Assembly: GCA_016296065.1 (NCBI GenBank)
Contig: JAEDKA010000012.1
Coordinates: 1-64,000 of the forward strand
DNA: 64,000 nt
Origin: Kiritimatiellia bacterium
GTDB lineage: Bacteria; Verrucomicrobiota; Kiritimatiellia; RFP12; UBA1067
Direction of reading: 5' to 3'
A program made the position numbers and the translations under genes. Of this stretch, positions 26,129-34,773 are shown in pieces; the stretch's first letter is position 1; the number at the start of each line of letters is the position of its first letter. The notes under the pieces were generated by a model. The model searched no databases. It saw only the letters and a program-made list of their open reading frames with translations, and had not been told where the DNA came from.

Positions 26129-26159
26129 TTTTATCTCCCTTTTGTTGAAGAATTAACTG

Positions 26160-26837
26160 TCAATACCATGTTTCAGGCACCCAGACGACATCGCCAGCCC
26201 TAAGCGTGATGTCCTTCTCGATGCGACCCTTCTCGCCGATCTCGATGAGGTCGATGTTGTACTTGGTTATCTTGCCGTCCCTGTCGCAACGGCTCACCTT
26301 GATGCTCTTCTTGTCGGCGAAAGGCCTAAGCCCGCCCGCAGCCTGCAGGACCTTCGTCACGGTGAGGTCCATCGTCGGCGGCATGTTCACAGGCCCGGGA
26401 GAGGAGACCTCGCCGAGAACGGTGACCGTGCCCCACGGACTCACGCCCTTGCCGTCGTACGGCGCGAACGTAACCGTGATCTGCGGCTGCTTGTAGTATT
26501 CGGAATAGGCCTTCACGAGCTTCTGCTTAAGCGCGTCGAGCGTGAGCTTGTTGCAGGCGACCGGCGCCTGGAGAAGATGCGGAAGCGTGATGTCGCCGTT
26601 CTGGTCAACAAGCACCTGCATCGTGACCGGCTGGGAAACCCCAGACCCAACGACGACAACAAGACCAACGCCAGGACGCACACGCGGCGTCGACGGGTCG
26701 ACCCACTCCGGCCTCACGCCAGGGCCTGCAGGCTCCGACGGACCGAAGAGATTTGAAAGCCACTGGCACCCGCCCACGCCCGCAAGGGCACAGGAGATGA
26801 GGAACCAAACGGCCAATCGTTTAGACAATTCTACCAT
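26160..26837 (-). CDS. Polysaccharide export lipoprotein, Wza-like
   Basis: 225 residues with a lipoprotein signal: ALAGVGGC places the acylated Cys at residue 24. The poly-export domain (IxGSGV...VDQNGDITLP) follows, then a SLBB-type domain (VLGEVSSPGPV...VLQAAGG). Wza proteins form the outer-membrane/periplasmic channel for capsule or exopolysaccharide. It is the first gene of the operon 26837 to 18966. The ATG at 26837 is ten bases after the -10, leaving at most four bases of leader, so translation probably starts without a Shine-Dalgarno site. Confidence 0.92.
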   Translation of the reverse strand: MVELSKRLAVWFLISCALAGVGGCQWLSNLFGPSEPAGPGVRPEWVDPSTPRVRPGVGLVVVVGSGVSQPVTMQVLVDQNGDITLPHLLQAPVACNKLTLDALKQKLVKAYSEYYKQPQITVTFAPYDGKGVSPWGTVTVLGEVSSPGPVNMPPTMDLTVTKVLQAAGGLRPFADKKSIKVSRCDRDGKITKYNIDLIEIGEKGRIEKDITLRAGDVVWVPETWY

Positions 26838-26847
26838 GCTGGTGGAT

Positions 26848-26877
26848 ATTATAGCGCAATTTTGGTTCACTTGTCAA
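26848..26877 (-). promoter_or_regulatory. Consensus sigma-70 promoter of the exopolysaccharide operon
   Basis: TTGACA (26872..26877), an 18-base spacer, TATAAT (26848..26853). Both hexamers are perfect. The -35 overlaps the last codons of tsaE. Transcription is expected near 26841, about four bases before the Wza-like ATG. Confidence 0.85.
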
Positions 26878-27289
26878 TGGCGACAAGCCGCCTCTCTTCC
26901 CCCAAATGGCGAAACTCCACACGGCGCGCGGACTGCGGTATAAGGGAGCCCGCGCGCTCCGGCCACTCTATCACGAAAATCGCGCCCCGTGCGAGATAGT
27001 CCTCCCAGCCTATCGCCTCCACATCCTCCTCGCCGTGAAGACGGTAGAGATCCATGTGGACAAGCAGCACGTTCTCTGACTTGTGCTCCTGCACGATGCA
27101 GAACGTCGGCGACGTGACGCGCCCCGGAACGCCCAGCGCCGCGGCAAGCCCCTGCGTGAACGTCGTCTTGCCCGCGCCGAGGTCGCCTTCGAGGCACACG
27201 ACGTCGCCGGGCTTCAGCTCCTTCGCGAGCTCCCGCGCGAGCGCCCACGTCTCTTCGACCGAATTGACTTGGAATTCACCTGACAGCAT
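26867..27289 (-). CDS. tsaE: tRNA threonylcarbamoyladenosine biosynthesis ATPase
   Basis: 140 residues, the usual size of TsaE (YjeE). Walker A is GDLGAGKTTFTQG, followed by the switch TSPTFCIVQEH and the HMDLYRL and EWPER motifs that identify the family. It works with TsaB and TsaD to make the t6A modification of ANN-decoding tRNAs. It follows the 2-hydroxyacid dehydrogenase gene across a gap that contains a period-7 repeat. No clear ribosome site precedes the ATG. Confidence 0.95.
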   Translation of the reverse strand: MLSGEFQVNSVEETWALARELAKELKPGDVVCLEGDLGAGKTTFTQGLAAALGVPGRVTSPTFCIVQEHKSENVLLVHMDLYRLHGEEDVEAIGWEDYLARGAIFVIEWPERAGSLIPQSARRVEFRHLGEERRLVAIDK

Positions 27290-27297
27290 AAGGGGAA

Positions 27298-27325
27298 AAT
27301 TATGAATTGTGAATTATGAATTAGA
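27298..27325 (+). repeat. Period-7 tandem repeat upstream of tsaE
   Basis: Four 7-base units near AATTATG in the 53-base gap between the dehydrogenase stop and the tsaE start. AT-rich in an otherwise GC-rich setting. Confidence 0.85.
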
Positions 27326-27342
27326 GGTGACGAGGCTTGCCG

Positions 27343-28272
27343 TTACAGCAGGCCGTCCGACTTGAGCTCCTTGAAGCATTCCTTCAGGTACCGGGACGAA
27401 AACGCGCTCGCATGCGGCATCGTCACGAGGTTGCGCGGCAGATGCGCCGCGCCGCGCGCAAGGATATTCGGCTCGCCACGCCGGAACGTAGGTTCGCCCT
27501 TGAACACGTCAAGGCAGGCGCCGGCGAGGCGTCCGGACTCCAGCGCGGAAAGCAGCGCCCCCTCGTCGACCGCGTTGCCGCGCCCGACGTTGACCACCAC
27601 GCACCTGCGCGGGAGCTTCGCGATGAGCCGACGGTTCAGGATGTCGTCAGTCCCCGTATCCGACGGCAGCGCGAGCACCAGCCAGTCCGCGGACCTCAGG
27701 TCGGCCTCGCGGGACTTCAGGTCGTTCGGCGCGCGGCGCGTTATTCCGACGACGGATACCCCAAGCGCCTCCAGCTTCGCGCCGACGGCGCGGCCGATCC
27801 GCCCATAGCCCACAATGACCGCCTTCGTCCCCGCGACAGTGAAGCACTTGTCCGAAAGCCACGTCCGAGGCCAATCGCGCACACTGCATCCGCGGCCCGC
27901 CATACAGAACAGCCCCCTGGCCCACGCAAGGACGTAGGCCGCAACGGTCTCCGCCATTATCGCGCCGTGGAATCCGCCGAAGTGCACAACCACGCCCTTC
28001 GGCCCTTCCTTCGGAAGAAGCTCCCTGCCTGCCGCAGGCGTCGCGAGGACCCTGAGCCTCGGCGCGCGCGCGAACCACTCTTCCCTGAAATGCCACACGA
28101 TCGCGTGCGTCGCCTTCGGGAGCGCCTTCAAAAACGCCTCCTCGCTGCGCGTGCGCACGACGCGGCTCCCCTTCGGGACAAGCGACTTGAGGAACCTGAT
28201 GTCCTCGTCGCCTGCCCGAAAGCACTTCTCCGGCCACTCCAGCCAGACCACGTACACGTTCTGCGTTCGCAT
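27343..28272 (-). CDS. D-2-hydroxyacid dehydrogenase family protein
   Basis: 309 residues. The NAD-binding loop is GYGRIGRAVG. Catalytic-domain motifs include VVVNVGRGNAVDE (Arg region), the acidic residue in LDVFKGEP, and the His region around TMPHASAFS. The family interconverts 2-oxo and 2-hydroxy acids, for example glyoxylate or hydroxypyruvate; the substrate is not determinable. The ATG at 28272 is seven bases after a TATAAT, so the mRNA probably starts at that codon; the ATG at 28281 lies inside the -10 and cannot be used from this promoter. It is likely co-transcribed with tsaE. Confidence 0.88.
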   Translation of the reverse strand: MRTQNVYVVWLEWPEKCFRAGDEDIRFLKSLVPKGSRVVRTRSEEAFLKALPKATHAIVWHFREEWFARAPRLRVLATPAAGRELLPKEGPKGVVVHFGGFHGAIMAETVAAYVLAWARGLFCMAGRGCSVRDWPRTWLSDKCFTVAGTKAVIVGYGRIGRAVGAKLEALGVSVVGITRRAPNDLKSREADLRSADWLVLALPSDTGTDDILNRRLIAKLPRRCVVVNVGRGNAVDEGALLSALESGRLAGACLDVFKGEPTFRRGEPNILARGAAHLPRNLVTMPHASAFSSRYLKECFKELKSDGLL

Positions 28273-28279
28273 GCGGGAC

Positions 28280-28285
28280 ATTATA
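28280..28285 (-). promoter_or_regulatory. Extended -10 (TGC-TATAAT), leaderless type, of the dehydrogenase gene
   Basis: TGCTATAAT ends seven bases before the ATG at 28272. No -35 is apparent. A 6-bp GC hairpin (about 28302..28319) just upstream may terminate the preceding transcript. Confidence 0.65.
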
Positions 28286-28319
28286 GCATAAATCGTCCCG
28301 CGCGGCGCATGTGCCGCGG

Positions 28320-29681
28320 TCAGATGCTTACGTCTACCGTGACGTCGCCCTTGAACTCCGCAACCTTCACCGGCTTCGCGTTGAAGCGCGGCGAATCGGC
28401 GCTCATCCTGTAGACGACGTCGTTTTCAAGCGCATCCCTGCGCGCAGGCGAAAGCGGACGCGACGCGAAGATCGGAAGTATCCGCGTCCCGTCCGCGTTC
28501 TTCGCGTACTCCACGCCCTCCTGCTCGATGAGCAGCACTCCGCCGACCATCCCGCCCGGACGCTCCCCGACGAGGAGCTCGAGCGAGACCGGATGCTTCC
28601 CGTCAACAGAGAACCAGTCGCCAGGCGCCATCTTTCCGCCGCCCTGCGGACACTTCACCGTCCCTACGGCCCTCCTGTCGGACGTCGTCCATCCGGTCAT
28701 CTTCCCAGGCTCGAGTCCGCCCGTGTTCCACGCGCTGTCCATAACCGTCTTGCCGTTGACGCGCACCATCATGAAGTCGTCGAAGTACCCCCAGAACCTG
28801 TAGCGTCCGCCGCCCGTGAGCGAGCGCAGATCTCCCTTGTAGTACACGACGAATCCGCTCGGCTTCACCGTGTCCTGAACGCCGAAGGCGGCCGGACCGT
28901 TCGCGGCGCCCTGCGGCGGAACCCACAGGTGCGTCAGCGCAACTCTCTTCGGCGCGACGAAGAACTTCGACATCGCCTCGGCGCTGAAGTTCCCCTCGAC
29001 CAGGCTGCGCACGTCCTTCCAGTACGTGCCGTCGGCGCTGTACTCCGGACGCGCCCTGCCCTCCGCGTCGCTCTTCACGTCGATGATCGTTCCGATGAGG
29101 CAGCCTTCCGTGTCCGGACGCCTCCCGCCCGGCCCGCCGTCGAGCTGCGTGCCGAATCCGCCGCCGTCTCCGTCGCCAAGCCCGCGCATCTTCACCGTCC
29201 CAGCGATCGCGGTCATCTGCACCGGACTCGGCGCGGACACGACCTTGTTCGGTTCGCCACCAGTCTTCGGACTCGGCGGCGCCGGCGTCTCGACGGGTGC
29301 CGAAGGGACGGGAACGTCCACGGCGATCTCGATGTTGATGTCCGTCGTCATGTCGATATCCGTGACAGGCGGATCCTCAAGCGGCTCGCCAGGATCCGTC
29401 TCGGGCGGCACCTCCGATATGAACGGCCCGACGTCGACGCATGTCGCCTTCACCGCCGTCACGACGGCAAGCGTCACCGCGAAGAGCGAAACGACGACCA
29501 CCGCGCAAAGCGGAGCGGCAAGCCTCTGCAGCTCGATGCGCGCAAGCTTGTACTCCCTCGTCCAGCGCGGCTTCGCCAGCCCCGTCGCCAGCGTCTTCAT
29601 CCGCGAGAGGATGCCCTGTTTTTCATAGCGCCGGCCAAGCTCGGCCAGATCTGCGATTCTGTATTCAGCGTTGTTGTCCAT
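28320..29681 (-). CDS. Single-span membrane protein with Pro-rich linker and PA14-like domain
   Basis: 453 residues. A cytoplasmic N-terminus of about 55 residues is rich in Arg and Lys. One membrane helix (about 56-78) follows, then an acidic, Pro-rich linker to about residue 150 and a long extracytoplasmic part. The segment GGRYRFWGYFDDFMMVRVNG resembles PA14-type sugar-binding folds. The N-terminus/helix/Pro-rich layout resembles energy-transducing or anti-sigma proteins, but no known motif confirms either. GGAGG lies seven bases before the ATG and is partly covered by a predicted 5' leader hairpin (29681..29738). Function unknown. Confidence 0.8.
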   Translation of the reverse strand: MDNNAEYRIADLAELGRRYEKQGILSRMKTLATGLAKPRWTREYKLARIELQRLAAPLCAVVVVSLFAVTLAVVTAVKATCVDVGPFISEVPPETDPGEPLEDPPVTDIDMTTDINIEIAVDVPVPSAPVETPAPPSPKTGGEPNKVVSAPSPVQMTAIAGTVKMRGLGDGDGGGFGTQLDGGPGGRRPDTEGCLIGTIIDVKSDAEGRARPEYSADGTYWKDVRSLVEGNFSAEAMSKFFVAPKRVALTHLWVPPQGAANGPAAFGVQDTVKPSGFVVYYKGDLRSLTGGGRYRFWGYFDDFMMVRVNGKTVMDSAWNTGGLEPGKMTGWTTSDRRAVGTVKCPQGGGKMAPGDWFSVDGKHPVSLELLVGERPGGMVGGVLLIEQEGVEYAKNADGTRILPIFASRPLSPARRDALENDVVYRMSADSPRFNAKPVKVAEFKGDVTVDVSI

Positions 29682-29738
29682 GGTGCGCCTCCTTCGCTTT
29701 TGCGGAACCTTTCCGTCCCACTTGGTAAAGGCGCACCA
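29681..29738 (-). promoter_or_regulatory. 5' leader hairpin covering the ribosome site and start codon
   Basis: A perfect 10-bp inverted repeat, TGGTGCGCCT (29681..29690) with AGGCGCACCA (29729..29738). In the mRNA the downstream arm covers the last bases of GGAGG and the A of the start codon; the loop is 38 bases. A competing smaller stem (CCTTT with AAAGG) lies inside the loop. It could act as a translational switch or thermosensor; this is inference. Confidence 0.45.
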
Positions 29739-29754
29739 ATGAAGATTTTTCCGC

Positions 29755-29788
29755 AAAAACCCAGTCTCGTCCCAAGGAGCGACAAGAC
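29755..29788 (-). terminator. Rho-independent terminator of the DUF1080 gene
   Basis: An 8-bp stem (29764..29771 with 29781..29788, one G-U pair) followed on the minus strand by TGGG and five T. It lies 22 bases past the stop of the DUF1080 gene. Confidence 0.65.
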
Positions 29789-29810
29789 GTTCAGGGGCGC
29801 AGGTGCAAGG

Positions 29811-30467
29811 CTACTCCGAGACGGAGATCGAGCGGAACTCGATGGCGCCGCCCTCGGACTGGAGCGCAATCGCGCCCTTCGGGGTCTTCACGCCCTTCAC
29901 GCGGTTCATCTCGACTCCGTTGAGGCGCGAGACGAGCTCGTCGCCCTTCGCCTCTATCTCGAGCGTGTTCCACTCGCCGAACGGCTTCTCTGCGGACGCC
30001 CCACTGCGGGGTGCTGCGGCGATTCCGGACAGCGCGTCCGCCGGATCGTACGGCGTGCGCGGAGCGACTCCCTCCAGCACCGAGCCGCCGAGCGCGAAGA
30101 TCGAGCAAGCCCCCTTCGGGTCGAGCTGGTTCTCGTAGCACCTCGGGACGAACGTTCCCGTCTCAGCTGCGAGGCGAACGAAGACTCCCGAGTTAGGATG
30201 CTCGGTCATGCGCCACCAGCGGTACTGGAGCTTCAGCTTGAAGTCGCCGAAGTCCGCGCGCTTGGTGCGCAGATATCCGAACGGCGTGCCGGTGGTGCGA
30301 ATCGCTCCGTCCACAACGGACCACGTCGGCTCCGCGGCGGTGTATCCGCCCGTCGCGTCGTTGTCCGCGACAGAAACCCATCCCGAGAGATCCTTGCCGT
30401 TGAATAGTTCCGCAGCGGAGCAGGCAGCCCCGACAAGCGCCGTCAATGCGATGAGTGCAGTTTTCAT
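29811..30467 (-). CDS. Secreted DUF1080 family protein (3-keto-disaccharide hydrolase fold)
   Basis: 218 residues with a signal peptide (cleavage near ACSAAEL). A single DUF1080 beta-sandwich follows, with the family marks LFNGKDLSGW, NSGVFVR and EWNTLEIEAKG. Some members hydrolyse 3-keto-sugars; others bind carbohydrate. It is transcribed alone: the -10 (30475..30480) is seven bases before the ATG and a terminator follows at 29755..29788. The -10 overlaps the stop codon of the upstream cca gene. Confidence 0.88.
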   Translation of the reverse strand: MKTALIALTALVGAACSAAELFNGKDLSGWVSVADNDATGGYTAAEPTWSVVDGAIRTTGTPFGYLRTKRADFGDFKLKLQYRWWRMTEHPNSGVFVRLAAETGTFVPRCYENQLDPKGACSIFALGGSVLEGVAPRTPYDPADALSGIAAAPRSGASAEKPFGEWNTLEIEAKGDELVSRLNGVEMNRVKGVKTPKGAIALQSEGGAIEFRSISVSE

Positions 30468-30474
30468 GCCGTAT

Positions 30475-30480
30475 ATTATA
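30475..30480 (-). promoter_or_regulatory. -10 (TATAAT) of the DUF1080 gene, leaderless type, overlapping the cca stop
   Basis: TATAAT ends seven bases before the ATG at 30467, so the mRNA would start at or one base before the start codon. The TAA stop of cca (30476..30478) lies inside this hexamer. Neither a TG extension nor a -35 is clear. Confidence 0.6.
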
Positions 30481-31870
30481 CTCTATTTTTTGATTGCCTG
30501 ACTGGATTCCTCTTCGCCGCCCTTCGCGACCAAAAGGCGATGCCACCCTCCAGGTCGGAGAACCTGCCGTCCAGCTGCGCCTCGTAGAGTTCCGCGAGGA
30601 CCCTGCCCATCTCGGGGCCGGGCTTCATCCCGCGCGCAATCAGGTCGCGGCCCATCACGATCGGCTTCGGGGCGGAATCCTCGACTTCGAGCCGCTTCGC
30701 CTGCTCCGCAAGCCACTCGATCGGCTCTGGGTTCGACGGAAAAGGAGGCCGCCCCGCGTCGTCCGCGGCAGCGACGCGCAGGAGGCGGTCGATCCGCACG
30801 ACCTTCGCGGCGAGGCGGCGTATCGCGCCGTCGGACGAGCGGTCGCGCCACATCGCGAACGGACGCATGTGAAGCCGCACGAGCGGCGGGATCTCCTTCA
30901 GGAGCCGCTCCTCGTTCGTGAGCCGGCGGAGGAACGACAGCGTCGGCTCGACGCCGCACTCGTCGTGTCCGAGCGAGCGGATGCGCTTCTTGACCGGATC
31001 GTACGACGAGCACGCGGGCTTGCCGAAGTCGTGGCAGAGGACCGCGAGCCCGACGAGAAGGTCCTCCGCGTCGTCGCCCGTCCGCCTCGCGGCGAAAGCG
31101 TCGAGGCAGCAGAGCGTGTGGTTCCACACGTCGCCTTCCGGATGCCACTCCGGCGCCTGGGCGCATCCGATGAGCCGCTCGAGCTCGGGGTAGTACTTCA
31201 CCCATCCGACCTCGCGCAGGAAGGAAAGCCCCTTCGAGATTCTGACGCCTTTAAGGATCAGCTTCGACCACTCGCCGAAGAGCCGCTCGCTCGCAAGACC
31301 CTCCGGCGTCATCGAGCGGCACACGTCAAGCGTCTCGGGCGCTACATCTAGATCGAAGCGCGCAACGAACTGCATGCCGCGGAGGACGCGGAGCGGATCC
31401 TCGCGGAAGTGGTCCGAGACGTGGCGGAGGACCTTCCGCTCGAGGTCGGCGCGTCCGTTCCACGGGTCGACAATCTCGTCAGTCAGCGGATCGCGGTAGA
31501 TGGCGTTCACGGTGAAGTCGCGCCTGGCGGACGCGTCGCGGACGGTCAACGTCGGATCGTACTCCATCTCGAACGCGCGGTGTCCGAGTCCGAGCTTCGT
31601 CTCGCGGCGCGGTATCGCCAAGTCGACGTCGAGGCGCGATAGCTTGAGGACCCCGAAGCTCGCGCCGACGAGATCGAGCGCGAATCGCCCCGACAGAATC
31701 TCCCTCAGCCTGTCCGGCGCGATGCCAAAGCACTCTATGTCTATGTCCTTCGGCTCTTCGCCAAGAAGCGCGTCACGTACGCAGCCGCCGACGAGCAGGG
31801 CCCTTCCGCCCGCCGCCTTCACCATGCGCGCGACCTCCCTCGCCGCCTCTATCTCTGCTAGGTTGTTCAC
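30476..31870 (-). CDS. cca: CCA tRNA nucleotidyltransferase / poly(A)-polymerase family with HD domain
   Basis: 464 residues. The nucleotidyltransferase head has LLVGGCVRDALLG and the metal pair DIDIE (about residues 22-42). The RNA-binding region has RRDFTVNAIY and DPLRVLRGMQF. A C-terminal HD phosphohydrolase has LCHDFGKP. It adds or repairs the CCA end of tRNA. I place the start at GTG 31870, which overlaps the dnaG stop as GTGA; an upstream extension in frame lies wholly inside dnaG. It is the last gene of the serA operon. Confidence 0.92.
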   Translation of the reverse strand: MNNLAEIEAAREVARMVKAAGGRALLVGGCVRDALLGEEPKDIDIECFGIAPDRLREILSGRFALDLVGASFGVLKLSRLDVDLAIPRRETKLGLGHRAFEMEYDPTLTVRDASARRDFTVNAIYRDPLTDEIVDPWNGRADLERKVLRHVSDHFREDPLRVLRGMQFVARFDLDVAPETLDVCRSMTPEGLASERLFGEWSKLILKGVRISKGLSFLREVGWVKYYPELERLIGCAQAPEWHPEGDVWNHTLCCLDAFAARRTGDDAEDLLVGLAVLCHDFGKPACSSYDPVKKRIRSLGHDECGVEPTLSFLRRLTNEERLLKEIPPLVRLHMRPFAMWRDRSSDGAIRRLAAKVVRIDRLLRVAAADDAGRPPFPSNPEPIEWLAEQAKRLEVEDSAPKPIVMGRDLIARGMKPGPEMGRVLAELYEAQLDGRFSDLEGGIAFWSRRAAKRNPVRQSKNRV

Positions 31871-33855
31871 TTTGGCGAAATGACAAGTGTTGAGGCGGAG
31901 CCGGCGGGCAAAGAAACCGGACACGCAAGACTTCCCGCCGCTGCGGGACGGCGGCGGTAGTCGCGGATCATGTCCTTCACGATCGCCCAGCGCGACTGGC
32001 GAAGCCGCTTCAGGTCCATCGAAATGCGCATCCTTAGCAGGTCCGCCTCGGGATCGCCCTTCGCGGGCAGATCGCCGCGGACGCGCTTAAGGCGCGCCTC
32101 CCAGAGTCCGCGGACGAAGTCCTGCAGTATGTCCGTCGCGCTGAGAGCGCTGGACTCCGTCTTCCCGGCCTCGACGCAAACCTTGTCGAACCAGAGGCGC
32201 TCGCCGTCCGAAAGACTCGCCGCAAACGTCGCGAAAGCGTCGTCCCCGCTGGAGACCTCCATGCGCCACGTCTCGAGGAAGCGCCACGTGAAGGCGTGCG
32301 CGAACACCTCGCGCGGAAGAAACTCGCCCGCAATTCCGTCCAGCGTCGCGTCGCGCTCGTTCGCCATCAGGAACTGCATGAACGCCATCTCGCGCTCGGG
32401 CGGAGGCGCGGCTACTGCCGCTTCAGCGCCCTTCGGAACAGCCGCGCCGTCGTCCACCAGGAGCGGGCTGTCGCCTGTCGGCTGCTGGATGTCGCCGTCG
32501 GGCTCCTGGATCTCAGCATCCGGCTTCGCGGCCGCGGGCTTCTGCACGACCTTGGTCTTCGCAAGCTCCTCCGAAAGCGCGGCGGAGGGAAGCCCCAGCA
32601 GCTTCGCCGCCTCTCCGACCATGCTCGCCCTGAGAACGGGCGAAGGACAGGACGCGATGGTCGCGAGCACCGACTTCGACACGCGCGCCACTGCGTCTAT
32701 CGATTTCGGATTCGCCTCCTTCGCCTGGTCTGTGCGGCACTGGAACTCGATTATCGACTCGCCTTTCTCCAGCAGCGCCCTGAACGCGTCCGCGCCCTTC
32801 GTGCGAAGGAATGAATCCGGATCGTCCCCGTCCGGAAGCGACACGACGCGCACCGGAATCTCCGCGGCGAGCAGCATGCGCGCGGACCGCACCGTCGCCT
32901 TGTGCCCCGCCGCGTCGTCGTCATACACGAGAACGGCCTGGCTCGCAACGCGCTTGAGCATCCTGACGTGCTCCTCGGTGAAGGCCGTGCCCTGTCCGGC
33001 GACGGCGTTGGCGAAGCCGCACGTATGGAGCCGGATGCAGTCTATCTGCCCCTCGCAGACGATCACCTCGCAGTGCGGATCCTTCCCGATTGCGCGCGAA
33101 GCGCGGTCGAATCCGAAAAGGACGTTCGACTTCTTGAAGATCAGCGTCTCCGGGGAATTGACGTACTTGCCGGAGTTCTTCTGCTCGACGAGCTGGCGAC
33201 CGGAGAACGCAACGACGCGTCCCTGCCTGTCGCGCACCGTGAACATGAGCCTTCCGCCGAAACGGTGGTATCCCCTGTCGCCAGGACGGTTCGGCGCCTT
33301 GACGACACCGGCGGCCTCGAGCTCCTCGGGCGTGTACTTGTACTTCTCCGCCCACCTGAGGATGTTGGCAATCCCGTTCGGCGCGTAGCCGATGCACCAA
33401 TCCTCGGCGACATCTCCGTCAAGCGCGCGGCTCTTCAGGTACTGCCGGGCGAGCTCTGCCTCCTTCGCCTGCAGGAGGCAGCGGTGGTAGAACGCGGCGA
33501 GCTCGGCCATCAGCGCGTAAAGACGCTTGCGCATGCCCGCCTCGGGGTCGGCGCGCTCCTCGATCTTGACGCCGCACTGCTCGGCGAGCTTCTTCACCGC
33601 CTCGACGAAGGTAAGCCCCTCCTGCTTCTCGACGAACTTTATTGCGTCCCCCGACTCGCCGCATCCGAAGCAGTGGTAGAAGCCCTTCGCCGTGTTGATG
33701 TTGAACGACGGCGTCTTCTCGTGGTGGAACGGACAGCACGCCTTCACTGACCCGCCGGCGTGGCGCACCTGGATTCCGTACGACGCGATGAGATCGGCGA
33801 GGTCAATCCTCGCTTTGATCTCCTCCAGCACGGACTCTGTGATCCCGTTCGCCAT
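31867..33855 (-). CDS. dnaG: DNA primase
   Basis: 662 residues. The zinc-binding CHC2 domain has C41, H44, C62 and C65 (CPFHHEKTPSF, YHCFGCGESGD). The catalytic core and TOPRIM have VCEGQIDCIRL and VYDDDAAG. The Ala/Pro/Asp-rich linker near residue 480 and the C-terminal helical domain for helicase contact are less conserved. It makes primers for replication. It starts at ATG 33855, two bases after the preceding gene in the serA operon, and overlaps cca by four bases. Confidence 0.96.
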   Translation of the reverse strand: MANGITESVLEEIKARIDLADLIASYGIQVRHAGGSVKACCPFHHEKTPSFNINTAKGFYHCFGCGESGDAIKFVEKQEGLTFVEAVKKLAEQCGVKIEERADPEAGMRKRLYALMAELAAFYHRCLLQAKEAELARQYLKSRALDGDVAEDWCIGYAPNGIANILRWAEKYKYTPEELEAAGVVKAPNRPGDRGYHRFGGRLMFTVRDRQGRVVAFSGRQLVEQKNSGKYVNSPETLIFKKSNVLFGFDRASRAIGKDPHCEVIVCEGQIDCIRLHTCGFANAVAGQGTAFTEEHVRMLKRVASQAVLVYDDDAAGHKATVRSARMLLAAEIPVRVVSLPDGDDPDSFLRTKGADAFRALLEKGESIIEFQCRTDQAKEANPKSIDAVARVSKSVLATIASCPSPVLRASMVGEAAKLLGLPSAALSEELAKTKVVQKPAAAKPDAEIQEPDGDIQQPTGDSPLLVDDGAAVPKGAEAAVAAPPPEREMAFMQFLMANERDATLDGIAGEFLPREVFAHAFTWRFLETWRMEVSSGDDAFATFAASLSDGERLWFDKVCVEAGKTESSALSATDILQDFVRGLWEARLKRVRGDLPAKGDPEADLLRMRISMDLKRLRQSRWAIVKDMIRDYRRRPAAAGSLACPVSLPAGSASTLVISPK

Positions 33856-33857
33856 CT

Positions 33858-34769
33858 CTACTGGACGTTGAGTTCCGGAATCGAGTCGTGGAGCGAGAGC
33901 TTGAGAGGGAGGTCGAGGCAGAGCGGACGCAGCATCCTGAAGAGGCGCTGCGTGCGGACCATTATCTCGCCGGGGACCTTCCCGCGCGCGAGGAGATGCT
34001 TGAGAAGACGCGGCGCCACGCCCTCCCACAGCTGGCGCAGACCTCCGTCAGGCACCGGCGAGACGATGTCGGAGACGATGGGCTGCTTCGTGCCCATGTC
34101 GACCGCGAGAAGCCTGTAGGCGCAGCGCGGACGCGGCTCCTTCGTCGTCAGGCCGGGCAGCAGGGCGAAATCGACGGCGATCTTGTCCTCCGAGGCGAAG
34201 GGAAGGTCCTTCGCCTTCGCTAGGTCGGCCTTCGCAAAGGTGATCTTCTCGACATGCGGCCGCGCGTCGGGTATAGGAAGCGCCTCGTCGTCCCATTTCC
34301 CGTCCGCGTGCTCGACCCTGGCGAACATCGCCTTGTCCGCAGCGAAGCGCATCGGGAGCGCGCGGTCCGACTCCAGCCGGAGCATGAAGCCGTAGGACTC
34401 CCACATGATCCTCGCGCACAGGGCGCGTTCGCGCTCGTTCGCAAGACGCGGCACGTAGCACGGATCGTGGCGGAAGAGGCGCATCTCCCCGGCGTTGGAC
34501 ACGACGAGCTCGAAGTGCGATATCTCCATCGGCGTCGAGTAGAAGCCGAAGCTCGGGTCGATGCGCGTGCGCACGAAGTCGTGGAAGGTCTGCCATCCCT
34601 CGACCATAAGGAATCGCGCCTTCACCGGCGTGTTCTTCTCGATGATCGCGGTGCAGAAGTACGGGAAGACCGTCCCCTTCGGGCAGACCGCCCAGTTGCA
34701 CTGCGAGACGGCCTCCCAGAGCCCCAGGGCGTCCATCTTCGCGCCAATCTCCTCCGCAGTACGCTCCAT
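33858..34769 (-). CDS. Unknown cytoplasmic protein between gspF and dnaG
   Basis: 303 residues with no signal peptide or membrane helix. The first half holds CPKGTVFPYFCTAI and FHDFVRTRIDP. The second half has a conserved-looking block (RCAYRLLAVDMGTKQPIVS, then a Leu-rich tail with VRTQRLFRMLRPLC) reminiscent of the DUF6930/DUF7309 families; I am not certain of the match. It sits four bases after gspF and two before dnaG, so it is part of the operon, but no function follows from that. Confidence 0.75.
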   Translation of the reverse strand: MERTAEEIGAKMDALGLWEAVSQCNWAVCPKGTVFPYFCTAIIEKNTPVKARFLMVEGWQTFHDFVRTRIDPSFGFYSTPMEISHFELVVSNAGEMRLFRHDPCYVPRLANERERALCARIMWESYGFMLRLESDRALPMRFAADKAMFARVEHADGKWDDEALPIPDARPHVEKITFAKADLAKAKDLPFASEDKIAVDFALLPGLTTKEPRPRCAYRLLAVDMGTKQPIVSDIVSPVPDGGLRQLWEGVAPRLLKHLLARGKVPGEIMVRTQRLFRMLRPLCLDLPLKLSLHDSIPELNVQ

Positions 34770-34773
34770 GCCG

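Noticed and set aside
31871..31924. Extended start for cca at 31924
   Set aside because: The extension overlaps dnaG by over 50 bases and lacks a ribosome site; GTG at 31870 gives the standard four-base overlap.
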